A stretch of DNA of 64,000 nt from Stichopus chloronotus (taxonomy: Eukaryota > Echinodermata > Holothuroidea > Aspidochirotida > Stichopodidae). How positions within the stretch are numbered: position 1 is the first letter of the stretch; each line of letters opens with the position of its first letter. This document shows, piece by piece, positions 50,501-61,913 of the stretch. The notes below the pieces were generated by a model. It was not told where the DNA came from, did not search any database, and saw only the letters and a list, made by a program, of their open reading frames with translations. The position numbers were made by a program, and so were the translations under genes. The stretch covers positions 11,924,825 to 11,988,824 of the forward strand of contig CM037841.1 of NCBI GenBank assembly GCA_021234535.1. The letters run 5' to 3'.

Positions 50501-52312
50501 TTTTGCAAACACACAAACAGAATTTTTGATGCCACACTTATCTGAGTGCCCTAGGGCTAACTAATTTTGTAACATGCACGATAAAGGTCTAGACGGTGTT
50601 CACAGAAACAAACGACAACCAATTAAAGGCAAATTTGACGATCACTATCATCATTTAAAGATTTTTCTAAAACTTTTTAAAATGGCGGAGTCCTTAGTCA
50701 ATCCTTCTAACCTTTTTGTAAAATCCGTAAAATCTCCCCACTGATGATAAATGTCTTTATGTCTCAAAGATTTTATGCCCTATAAATTTCTCCGATACGT
50801 TTTGTTCATCAAAACAAGGATACCTCTGAAAGTCAGGGACTATTATCATTACTCCGCTTAGCGGTGAGCTGCTTGCTACATGTAGGGTAGATTATCATTA
50901 GCGGCATGCCAGTTGTTGAGTCACTAAACATCGAAGTTCGTTATAAGCTTCCGTATTGACGTTGGGCCTTTTTAGTTGCAGGTGCAGCGGCAGATCTTGT
51001 ACCTTTTACCTCGAGGAAATAGAATAAGGTATATTGACTATCTATACCTATTGTAGTCATTCAACTTACATGGAACCCTTGAGGGGAGTCATATGCACCA
51101 ATTGACATTTGTGTGCAGGCAGCCACAGTGAAATGGCTTCAAAAAGAACAAAGTAGAGTAGCAAAATTACCGCCCGGTAGCGTCTAAAGCTGTCCAGCTT
51201 TCATAGAATATTCATACAGTAAAGCCTACCGTGGAAACGACATGAAGTCCTTACGCAGTGATGACAACAGGATATTGGATTAAGGGGAGTGGGAGGGGAG
51301 CCTGAATTTCGAAGGAAGCGCAAAATCAGGCAGAGGGGGAGCTTATCGCCTGCCGGGTTCCAGGGGTCCGTCTTAGGTCTGAAGTTTCATCTCTGGATGA
51401 AAAAGTTACGACTTCAGGATACTTGAATACCTCAAGCATGAAAACATACGATCCCCTATAGTGTAGTCCAGAGCCAAAACCTGTTGGGGTCCAGGGGGAA
51501 TCCCCTAAGCTCTGAGGTTTTAGTAAAATCTCATGAACTTCCTAAAACAGAGAGGTAAATGCAAAATTCTGAATACACACAAGAAATAGACACATACATA
51601 GGCCTATATCTATTTGTCAGGTCACTTTAACTGAGTGAAGTGTGGGGGGGGGGGGGAACTAGGAGAAAAGGTTCTTAGTGAGGGAAATACTTCGATGTCT
51701 CCAGCCCTTTGGTGTTGACACATGTCCTTGAGGTTGTTTGATATCCTAACAGGTTGTTTCTACTCATATCTCCTAGTTATACTTAGTTGTAAAAGAAAAA
51801 AAAATCAGTTAATATGTTTACAATTACGTCTAATGTTCTTATGTTGTCGTAAACGAACTTTTCTGCACTTACTCGAAATTTCTAAAAACCATAGCAATGC
51901 TCAAAATGGACGGTGATTAAAATTTGTAACGAATTGAAATAATACTTAAGAAAGAAAAATATGGACAAGTCTTTTCTATACGTTGATTAAATGGCAATGT
52001 TCTTATTGGCACCGACCCTACAGCATGCTGTAGAAACAAAGATGTATCCTGATTACGTAACCAGCCTGCCCACTTGAAGGTATACAGTTACCTATACCTG
52101 TGAAGATGTTAGAAAAAGTGCAACTGTAAAATTGAAACACTCTGTTCTCGTACGAAGTTCACCGCAGAAATTTAATTTTGAGGTATTTACATTTTCTAAA
52201 AGATTATCAGTAACTTGTGGCTAATTAAGTGGCTGTCCTAAACTGACACATTATCTATTAATTGGTTGTAATCTGAAATTCAAGTAGGCCGACACCTTGC
52301 CGTTGCTAAGCG
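47550..52312. other. Non-coding region, nothing recognised
   Basis: Largely AT-rich with C and G runs at about 49937-49946 and 51643-51656. A phrase near 51480-51520 (GTTGGGGTCCAGGGGGAATCCCC) looks like a fragment of a dispersed repeat. No gene was identified. Confidence 0.4.
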
Positions 52313-52374
52313 ACTATATGTGTAACTGATTCACAAATTGAAAGGGGAAATTGTGAAATTGTTACACATATAGT
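52313..52374. repeat. 62-nt hairpin
   Basis: The arms ACTATATGTGTAAC and GTTACACATATAGT are perfect inverses (14 bp). After a 3x3 internal loop, TTCACAA pairs with TTGTGAA, leaving a short loop. It could be a small palindromic repeat or a miRNA-precursor-like fold. Confidence 0.6.
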
Positions 52375-55300
52375 AGCAGTGTATGTTGTGGTTAGATCCC
52401 TGACCTTACCAGTTACATGAAATAAAATATATTACTTGGTAAAAATGATTAACAGTCAATTTCTAGTTTGGCAGACTGTTTAAAAAAAATAAAGATGGTC
52501 TAAAGCTGCCGATGATAATTAAGACGTAATTTACGTAGATACGAAGAAAATCGGCAGACAAAACTTTTAGAGTCAAATAAATATAGTCCTGAATACGCTG
52601 ATGTTTAATGGACTACTTAGGATGATGTCAAACTCTTCTTGTTCAGATGTTAAAGACCAAAAGAAAAATGAAACTAAGTCGAAGAAAAACAGGAAACAAG
52701 TTAAGCAAATGGGAACAAACCATTTACCTGCTAATACGTATGACGTCATTCCAATTTCGACGACATTGATGACGTAGGGGCCGATGACAGACAACTACAG
52801 TTCAGTTAACTCTCCATTCCGTAAGTCAAGCGGAGAGAATATACAGACCTATTATTCTTCGACACTTTGGAAAATAGAAAAATTGTTTCTTTGAAGGTCA
52901 CGAATTGCATTTTTCGGTTAGATAGATATCTCTCCAGTCAGACGGTAGGGTTCATGCATGCATGGTTACCTGCACAAGTTGAATAGTCTACCGCTGGAGC
53001 ATTACCATCGGTTAGCCGAGTACGTAATATGTATCATACAGTTCTGTGTAGTACATGAGAGTCTGTAACAGACCATTTATTTCAGGGGTTGCGAATGTTT
53101 AATTTCACGTGCATTTTCATTGCGTGACCCTCATCGTGGCGTACGACTATTCAAGGTGTGCCAATCAGTGCATAATTGGTTTTATCCTCCGTTGACAGAT
53201 ATCACAGACTCAGCCCACTTACCACAGTGACTTTGATCTCACCTTTACACGTGACTCGGTAAGTAGAACTGGTCAGCACTTTCTGGCTTACAAATATCTT
53301 GGTGCTTAAGTTCAGAGTAACACTGAAAATTATGAGACGCCACTTTCGTTCCTTTTGGGATTATTATGTGTAGTTGCCAAGGGAGGCGATCCGGAAGGAT
53401 GGTTGACATATCTCCTGATGAAAGAGGTGAACGGGAAGTGATACAACATATCCTTCATAAATGTAATAGCCAAGAATATTTTCATGAATATATCTTATAA
53501 ATCATCCTGCATTTACAGCTATAGTTGAATGTTTTTCTAGCCTAATATTCTTAAACTCGCTGCCAGCAACTGTGTAAAGGCTAATGTTGATGTTGTGCAG
53601 TTGCACTCTTTTAGAAACCTAACCCCAGCTAACACCCTTCGATTAAACACCTTCGCCAGAACGGCTTCCAATTATTCCCTTGAAAAGGCACAGAACAATA
53701 GCATATGTGCTGTTGTTACCTTTGAAGGTGTTGTCAATAGAATACTTGTGTATGTTTTCAGGGAAATGATCACAAAGACGTCGTTCATGGAAGCATCACT
53801 GTGATTGGTCAAATTTTAACCTCATCTTTAAAAAACACTATTTCAATTTTGCGTCACTCGTCTTAGTGGTATAGAATTCAACGTCATGAACGATTACAGG
53901 AACCTGGGGGTGTGTTGCTTCAGGGATTATAACCAATACCACTTAACTTTTCTGAATAACTCAAACCTTAAGTAACCTCTACACTCACAGAGACTCTCTG
54001 TGGTATCCAAGGGGGATGTGTGTGTGTGGGGGGGGGGGGGGCTGGCAACGGGGATTATGATCTCAAAAACTGGCAAAAATGATTTCACTGAGGAATGAAC
54101 GAACAAAGAGGAAGATTTTCCATCTAAAACGAAATAGTCTCGACCCTAAATTACCTAAGTAAAGGTCGAATCTTATTCTGCAACGGCAAAATGAATTCAA
54201 CAAAATTGACTTTACAATTGTACACCCTCCGTGCAACAAATTGCAAAAGAAACATTTTCCAAAAGGGATTGATTCCCCCCTCACCTTAGACCCCTCCGCA
54301 GTTTTAGTTTACTACTCATTTGGCTCTTTCCAAATAAATGTCTTGTCTTCCCCGGTGCCTATAGCCTCACCATCTGAACTCGTTCAGTTGACGCAATGTT
54401 AGGTAAGCTATCGAAACTATTTGCTACCTTAGATGTGCGTGGACTCTCCAATACCTAGGGCGTTTCACCAAAGGGCGCTATTGAATTCAATTGATCGCTA
54501 TCTCTGTACGAAAGTTTTGAGTGTGACGGTGGCATGCACAGACTGTTACCATAAGCTATTTTTATCCTCTTTACATTTAAGAAGATACTTGCACTCTTAG
54601 ATCAGCCCTAAGATATCCTTGATTGAAGCATGGTTGTGATCAGTTAACCAGTCATCTTCTTTCATAGACAGTGAATTGATGGTTCGTAACATTCTGAGCT
54701 ACCGTTGGCGTACAGATCCCTCAGTTTGATTTGGGCTCGATGAAGTCCAAATAGTTTCTGTACAAAAAAGATAATGCCATCAAGTATGTCTTGTAACTCT
54801 TACACATTATATTGTCGTCTTTACAGCAGAAAAGTGGGGAAAAGTATTGCAATTAAAAACTGTAGTGCAAAGTATAACCGTCTGAGAGGGATTTTAGCCC
54901 AGATTTACTTTAACGACGATTTTATCGCAGCTGTATACTGTACCAGCGGTGCTCTAGGTTTTGTATATCCAACCAGGAGAAATTCAACAGCTTTGTTACA
55001 CGAGATCATCACTGGGTAAACGATAAGGGCCTCGTGTAGCTTTAGGACCCAATGTACTAAAGTGAATTAAGCACCATCCCTTATGCGTTGCTAACGCAAA
55101 TAGAGTTTACACGGTCAAGACGATTCTATTAGCAGACACTGTAAAAGCCAGTTCGAAATGAAAGCTTCAATATCTAATCTTCTTGACTGAAGAGAATACT
55201 CGGAGGGATATACCCACTAATTAAACTGAAGAGTCTAACCAATGAACGTACTGATCAGTTTTAATCATCTAAGAAAATGCACTCGGAGGCATTGTCACTT

Positions 55301-57990
55301 TTCAGGGTATATAGTTTGGAGGCGGTCAATGCAGATACGGATTGTTCACTCATCTGTTCTATTTCTTAGCCAATCATAATAATTGTTTCAATCTTTAGTC
55401 TAGACAGTATGTGAGGCACCTATGACTAAAGTTTATTAAACTCATTCCTAAATTTACAAGAATTTTACAATGACAAGAAATTCATAGAAACATGAAGGAT
55501 GACAAGTTGACAACGAATGATTTTTTTGGGGGAGGAAATGTTTTCCACACACACGCACGCAAACACACACACATACACACAAATCGACTCATGTATTTTG
55601 TGCAATTCTAGCTGATATTATAGTACAATTTTGCAATTTTATTTATGATCTAAAGAATCATTCAAAAGAAAAAGAATACAAGTCACTTACAAGAGAGTGT
55701 TCCACTCGTAGAAAGAGTGAATTTTACCAGGAATGAAATTTCGAAGAAAAAAAGCACATCTGGGAGTTATGATCCCATACACGTTCATTTAATAATGGAG
55801 CTAAATGATAAACTAGCCATTGTCATAACTGGATGGGTGTTCTAATTTTCTTAGTAAACGCTAAACATTTAACGATCAACAATTCCACTTTTCAAATGCT
55901 TCTTTTTGGCATAGGCCTAAACGAATAAACTGCAGCAAGGCTCCCAGATTTCCCTGAATCAATAATTTCATGACATAACTACAAACGACGTAACATTGTT
56001 TGTCGCTAAGTAAACAGTGGAAGTTTACAGGAACTCCGTGCATGCAGGGAGTTGCTATTTGACTGCTACATGCGAGGGGCTTACACAGTAAAGCCTGCCA
56101 CCTTTTATTTGCTTTACATTGACAGTTTCTGTTCTATAAATGAAGAAATCTGCCTGCCTTTATTCATTTGGGGCTCACTGAAGGGTTGGCGTATAGGCTG
56201 CTAGCTAGCATATAGTGCGTCATCACCACCGATTGTCAATGACTTCCAATATTGGCGAATTATTGACGTCATTCAATTTTTCTGTGATTGGGAATTGGTT
56301 TGATTTTACCTTCCTTGTCGTGTTATACTTTGTTGTGTTTCTTTGTTCATTTTTCTTTCTATTGCATGTTTTGTTTTTCTTGTTATTTTCATGCTCTTGT
56401 GAGGTGGATGACCCAGACTTATTTCGGGTGTTCTTATATATTATTTGATTTTTATTCTGTTTTTGAACATCTAAAGTGAAGATTTGTAGAATCAGGGGAA
56501 TACCATTGTTATGTCATTCAAATCAACTAAAACAAGTAACTCGGATTTAAATTTCATGCTTGGGAGAAACAATGTGTAATTACACAGAAAACATTATTCA
56601 CGCCAGAATAACAAAGGAGAGTAATAACACAAAGCTCGCTGGATCTTGACTACCTTAAAACGTCTTTGAAGATAATAAAATAAGAAAAAAAATGTTCTTA
56701 AAAAGTCACCCAGTAACAGAAAATGTGAGGTAATTTAAAATGAAAGGAAGCTGGGTTGGTTTGATCTATGAAAGTGATTGAAACAACCTTTTTCACAGTG
56801 CGCCTAAATTCAGAAAGAACGCAATCGTTTTAAACATCTAGGCCTAAATGATTTTCTTTTCGTCTTTTTTTTGTCCCCGTACTACATGCTCGATGGAACA
56901 GCGACGGAGATGGGGTGAGGTGATTGTTGATGGGGTGGGGTGATTGTTGATGGGGTGGGATGGGTGTTGATGGGGTGGGGTGGGTGTTGATGAATTGGTT
57001 TAAACACCACACTTGATATGATAGTCGTCACTGTCGCTCGAGCCTCACATTTTTCCCCATAATACCTCGTTTGACTTTTCCCCTACAACAGGCATGGGAA
57101 AGACATTTTTGCAGTTATTTATCTTAGTTGAATTCCATACAACTGTCAAATATCACTGATTGATGGCAGGGTACACTTGGCCATCTGACTGACAAGGTGT
57201 TTATAACATATGAGACGCCTTGGGGTAACGTACGAGACCCCCTTGGGGTAACCGAAGAAATATATCAGTGACCTAGTCCAGCGTGTCTAAACAATTTGTA
57301 AGGTCAGGAATAGATTCCCAAAAAGGAATCGTCACTAAGCATATATCTGGAGGATAACTACACTGGTAGTAACTACAAAATGGGTGACTACTTAATCCAT
57401 GTATTTAACTTCAAAGACTTTGTTCTTACAATTATTTCATTTCGAAGATGGAACTTTTAGTTTCAGATTATGTCTCCTTTTTCCATGTGAAGAAACATTG
57501 ATGGCATATTACGTATGTTAACGCTTCAAATCATGTTTATATTTCACACTGCAGAAACGTTTTTTTTTTTGGGGGGGGGGGGGTCGACGTGCACCAATTG
57601 CAGGCCGACACATTCACGATCGTGTGTGTTGGGAGGGGCAGTCGTGGAAGGGGAGGGGCTAGGTCGCACGATATTGGACACGATATCCACACACATTACT
57701 AATTGATGTAAAATTCAATGATAATTACTCACGTAAGTTTTGTCAGGGATCAGCACCACAACACTTTTCACAAAATGACGTCACTTATCTTCCCTAGGTT
57801 TGAATGAACTTGGAAAGGTGCTCCATGATCCCTTTAATAATGATTTGACGAGATACAACTGACAGTTCGTCGCTAGTTTTGCCTCTGGTCTGTAAATTAT
57901 ATCTGTCTTGCGTGTATGTCATGATGATGTATAAACGATAATGTATGCTGATCATCCACGTTTTCCTCATGTTGCTTTAAACGGTGGTTT
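52375..57990. other. Non-coding region with one exon-like segment and a minisatellite
   Basis: A possible 60-nt plus-strand exon at 53199-53258 is discussed under findings. A CA run occurs at about 55545-55580. G runs lie at about 54029-54041 and 57570-57583. Listed ORFs are AT-rich and featureless. Confidence 0.4.
56910..56995 (+). repeat. G-rich minisatellite, ~20-bp unit, quadruplex-prone
   Basis: About four units of TGATTGTTGATGGGGTGGGG carry eight or more G3-4 runs on the plus strand, enough for G-quadruplex folding. Confidence 0.8.
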
Positions 57991-57996
57991 TCAGAG

Positions 57997-58004
57997 TATA
58001 AAAG
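57997..58004 (+). promoter_or_regulatory. TATA box (TATAAAAG)
   Basis: This is a canonical TATAAAAG. Transcription would start near 58025-58030, about 50 nt before an ATG that opens an 18-codon segment ending at a perfect donor. It is a plausible core promoter by context only. Confidence 0.4.
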
Positions 58005-58076
58005 CGGTGTATATAGTGCGTGTATGTAAATTGATATATACAGTATATAACTCGGTTTTTAAACTTTGCTTTGCGC

Positions 58077-58130
58077 ATGATTGTGAAGTTTACTAGGGCC
58101 GATTTCAGTTCTCGTTGCACACGCTTCAAC
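58077..58130 (+). CDS. Candidate exon 1 of a plus-strand gene
   Basis: An ATG at 58077 opens 18 codons (beginning MIVKFTRADF and ending RCTRFN) and runs in phase 0 into the strong donor GTAAGT at 58131. A TATA box lies about 80 bp upstream. The peptide is not recognised. The segment is too short to be convincing on coding content; support is the promoter-ATG-donor order and the exon-like segment that follows. Confidence 0.3.
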
Positions 58131-58315
58131 GTAAGTTGATCCAAAGTGTAGGCCTACCTTCTTTTTTTTTTGCTGACGAACAAAAATAAAGCTGTCGATT
58201 GTTGCCAGACTCTCTCACGTTTTGTTCTTACAGCAAACTAGTTTGCTGAAACTTGTCTTCACTGCGTTGAATTTAACTGGCCTAAATTAACGTGCATGTT
58301 TCTTGAATCTTGCAG

Positions 58316-58331
58316 GATCGTTTACTGACAG
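58316..58331 (+). CDS. Candidate 16-nt micro-exon
   Basis: It lies between an acceptor (TCTTGCAG, ending at 58315) and a strong donor (GTAAGT beginning at 58332). In frame with the preceding candidate it reads DRLLT plus one base. This phase 1 end matches the exon-like ORF at 60486. Micro-exons do occur, but the call rests on splice-site quality alone. Confidence 0.25.
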
Positions 58332-59098
58332 GTAAGTTCTCTCCTCATCTAGCTATTCAGTGTTTTAATTTTTAATAATCTTAACATATGTAGTAGCAAA
58401 ATGGCTGTTTTACATGTATCGTTCCTTGCTGCAATGTTGTGATAAAGCAAGCCGGTCGCTAGTGGCAGATTTATTATATGATGGATCTTTATTTTTTTTT
58501 GTATGATTTGTTTAAATCAGCGATTTGTTTTAACGTTATTGAGATGATACTTTTGATAAATTAGTTGTGCGGAATATTTCTTACCGAGTGGGAGCATTTG
58601 CATTTCTCCCCCTTCGGTCAGAACTTCCTCAAGTCGGTCAGGCGAAGGCACTTTCTCGAATTACGATGATAATGGTGCTAAATGAAAAAGAATGTTTCCA
58701 AAAACTCTGCTCCCTTCTTCCAAAATCTGCTAGACAGTTGCTCCACTGGTCAGTGCATGGTCAGTTCAAACGATGTGAGGAATGGCAACAATGACACAAT
58801 TAACCAATACCGATGTAGGTATCCAGGTCATGTGATCCTATCGTGTGCGTGTCAGGGATGTGCTATTCGTCTACATTCCAGTACTCACACAGTGGATGCT
58901 CAAACATAGTAAAACCTTTTAAACCCTACAGTAGTAAGGTCAGACTATTGCACACTCGGGAACCTATGCTAGTAGTACAGAGGAAGATAAAAGTGTAGCT
59001 TGTCTGGGAGTGCAACCTAACCGTGTTGTTCCTTTACATAACGGTAGGGACCACTTTTGTGGGTATTCTGCCACTATTGGGTATTCCACTAACCGTAG
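58332..59098. other. Sequence between micro-exon and P-like transposon
   Basis: Two overlapping ORFs of 75 codons (58567-58794 and 58682-58909) have no recognisable domain. Nothing else was seen. Confidence 0.4.
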
Positions 59099-60485
59099 TA
59101 GAGTACCTTTATAGGGACCTTTATATGGAGAGTAGCGACAACTTAAAATTGGACGCCATTTTGTTTCCATTTCCTGCATATCTAGAGCACACTGCACATG
59201 ACTGAAGAGTGCCTTTTAAGCGTTGCGGGTTTTCTTTTGTCGTATTTCTGGTCTCTATTGAACGAGAGGGGTGGGGTTTCGTGAACAAAATCTGCGGGGA
59301 GTCACTCACAATGATATGGGTTCCGGGAGGGGGACAATAATGTCACGAGGGGCCAGAGTAGACATCCTATTTTCATGACTGCATGGTACATATGGAGTAC
59401 ACTCTTGATTTTAAAGCAAACGTTTAGAATTGATATTGGTATCACGTCAGGGAGAGACAAAACATTATTCGCTGAAGATCCCTCAGGGCACAAGGAGGAG
59501 AACAAAGAGGGGGCAGGGGTTGCAAATGGCAAGATGCCCCTTGGCAACAACAAAGGCCCGAAAGGTCAGTTAAATTCAGGTGAACTCATTTGGCTGGAAA
59601 ATGTGTGATAGAAGCATTTAGACTACATTGTACTAGTTTAAGAACCCTCTCCCTAGTTTGGGCCTGGCCCTTGGATCCCAGTCCCACCAATCTCGAAGTA
59701 ATACGAAGTATGACATGTGAGGTATCTACGGATAAAGCATTTGAAGAAACATACAAAAATGTTGTTCATGTTCACCAATGAATCTTGTCTAGAATCAGAG
59801 CTTTATTTTAGAGTTCTCCCAACATTGGGCCCTGGGCCCGATTGTCATAACATATTAGAAAGTATAGCATGAAAGGTAATTATGAATAACTAGTCTGAAG
59901 GAGAATATAAAACTGCAGTCCTTAATCCTGTGTAACTTGACCCCTACACAACATTTCAGTTTGAGTGAATAAACTTCAACATTTTATATCTCAGCTCAGG
60001 AATACCCTATGAAGATGGGAGTTGGACTGTTAGAATTCATTCTTAATGGTCTTTGTCTTTAATTCTGGATTTTTGACTGTAGGTACACTTTTATCAAATT
60101 GCCAGCAAACATTAGAAATTTTGACAGCATACACCGTATGAAACATAGAAAGATGTAGAAAAAAGCCCTTGGGGAGACTTTGATCTGAAAGGTAGGTTAT
60201 TGAGGTGAATCATGAAGGTATCTGAAGTTTATGCAAACGCCAGCATTATTAACTATTTCTGTACATACATACTAAATTACAACCAAGGATGAAACAGCGA
60301 ACAAAAAAAAAAAATAGTGAGTGAACACAAAACTTGAGAAAAATTGAAAAAAAAGACACTTCAAGAGTCATTTCACTTTCTTAGCTAGTGTACCCATAGT
60401 CATACTCTTGCTGACAAGTTCACCATGTCTCTTCAGTCTTGCTGACTCCTTCAACAGTTCCTAATTTCTTTCTTTTTTTTTCGAG

Positions 60486-60667
60486 AAAAAGTGCAAGCGA
60501 ACATTGATGAATTTACTAATGAGATTATGTTTGAGATTGTGGCAGGGAGAGATCTTGATATCTTTGGTCAGCTGTTCTGCTTCAATGACAAGAACATCTT
60601 TGATATTGGGTTCCGGAGATTTCTTTACTTGCCCATGAAAAGAGTCTCCATTTTAACCAGCATTTAA
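60486..60667 (+). CDS. Unrecognised C-terminal exon-like ORF inside the transposon
   Basis: This frame has no long ATG-initiated ORF. It starts after a strong polypyrimidine tract ending CGAG (AG at 60484-60485) and stays open for about 60 codons to a TAA at 60665-60667. The composition looks coding: acidic and mixed at first (VQANIDEFTNEIMFEIVAGR), then aromatic and basic (FRRFLYLPMKRV). It enters in phase 1, the phase left by the micro-exon at 58316-58331. It converges on the transposase fragment with 9 bp between the two stop codons. I do not recognise a family. It could be a transposon-borne second gene, a captured host exon, or chance. Confidence 0.4.
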
Positions 60668-60676
60668 AAGGCTTTT

Positions 60677-61195
60677 TCAGACACATGCTGCAAACAAGCT
60701 TGTCTGTACTCTTTCAAAAGGGTGAGCGTAGCTGCGTGATGCGGTGAGCGTAGCTGCCTGATGTGGCCCATCCTGAGGACCACTGGTAACCTCACTCAAA
60801 CATTCGTCACAAGTCTTCTCATTTTTCTTGACTGAATTAAGACAGTGCCCAGCAAAGTTGTAAAAACTGTAAAGTTCGACTTGGGGAACGTTTGAGAAAA
60901 GCTCATCTGATAAGCAAGGTTCAGGAATTTCTGGCTCTTGTTGTGGCATCTGCAAATTCTGGTTGAAGAACTCTGCCAAAAACTCTCCATCATCTTGGTC
61001 ATAGCTTCCTGCTTGCTTGAGAGTGAGGAATTGTGCACTACCGATTAATTTCAAGGCATATTTGAATTCCAGTGGTGAGGGAAGAGGCTTCTTCAGACGA
61101 ACTACTAAAAATAAATTCTCTAGGCAGTCCTGAGTAAGTCGAGATGTGCGGAGAAATTTGTTCCCAGCATTGAGCAACTGATACAGAATAGCAGT
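60677..61195 (-). pseudogene. Truncated P-element/THAP9-like transposase
   Basis: About 170 codons are open from after a TAA at 61198-61196 to a TGA at 60679-60677. The segment holds the family signature TSRLTQDCLENLF with FKYALKLI and AQFL following, and an SYDQDDGEFLAEFF block. Next comes a C-x-x-C pair in KKNEKTCDECLSEV. In P-type transposases this is the late catalytic/C-terminal part. The THAP DNA-binding domain, the RNase H-like core's earlier part and the GTP-binding insertion are absent. The segment just upstream ends in CTGTATCAG, which could be an intact acceptor from a lost upstream exon. The C-terminal tail after the C-x-x-C is unlike the family, suggesting deletion or rearrangement. 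Confidence 0.82.
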
Positions 61196-61287
61196 TTAGT
61201 TGGTTAACCAATCCACTGAATTTTAGTAATCCAGCTTACTTTGCCAGATAAAGGCGAGGCGATGGTTTGTCCTGTCCTACACAGACT

Positions 61288-61314
61288 AGGGTTCCTTTAT
61301 AGAGGAGGAACCCT
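61288..61314. repeat. Short hairpin within the transposon
   Basis: Inverted 9-mers AGGGTTCCT and AGGAACCCT are separated by 9 bp, between the transposase fragment and the right inverted end. Confidence 0.6.
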
Positions 61315-61913
61315 AACACAGACGAGCCTAAAGTTAGGCCTAGCTACCCTTTTCGTCCTATTCACAGTACGTTAGTAGTCTAAATGTTTCTATAACAAAT
61401 TTTCCAGCCAAATGAGTTCACCTGAATTTAACTGACCTTTCGGGCCTTTATTGTTGCAAAGGGGCATCTTCCCATTTGCAACCCCTGCCCCCTCTTTGTT
61501 CTCCTCCTTGTGCCCCTGAGGGATCTTCAGCGAATAATGTTTTGTCTCCCCCTGACGTGATACCAATATCAATTCTAAACGTTTGCTTTAAAATCAATAG
61601 TGTACACCATGTACCATGCAGTCATCAAAATAGAATGTCTACCCTAGGCCCTTGTGACATTAATTGTCCCCCTCCCCGAAACCATATCATTGTGAGTGAC
61701 TCCCCACAGATTTTGTACACGAAACCCCACCCCTCTCGTTCAATAGAGACCAGAAATACGACAAAAGAAAACCCGCAACGCTTAAAAGGCACTCTTCAGT
61801 CATGTGCACTGTGCTCTAGATATGCAGGAAATGGAAACAAAATGGCGTCCAATTTTAAGTTGTCGCTACTCTCCCTATAAAGGTACTCTATATAAAGGTA
61901 CTCTAAACCGCAC

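Larger units (their letters stand above)
59099..61905 (-). mobile_element. P-element/THAP9-like DNA transposon with ~530-bp inverted ends
   Basis: The terminal inverted repeats 59099-59626 and 61375-61905 are closely similar over their whole length. The outer ends read TAGAGTACCTTTATA and its inverse. Flanking 8-mers AACCGTAG (59091-59098) and AACCGCAC (61906-61913) agree at 6 of 8 positions, consistent with an aged 8-bp P-type target duplication. The right end carries a duplicated TATAAAGGTACTCT. The 1.75-kb interior holds a truncated P-type transposase on the minus strand and an opposing exon-like ORF. It is a deletion derivative, not an autonomous copy. Confidence 0.85.

Noticed and set aside
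56215..56479. Overlapping ORFs with strongly hydrophobic segments
   Set aside because: The hydrophobicity reflects a T-rich tract, and no exon borders or membrane-protein family are recognisable.
59302..59608. ORFs on both strands of the left transposon end, and their counterparts at 61390-61880
   Set aside because: Both fall in the terminal inverted repeats. The similar peptides arise because the two ends are copies.
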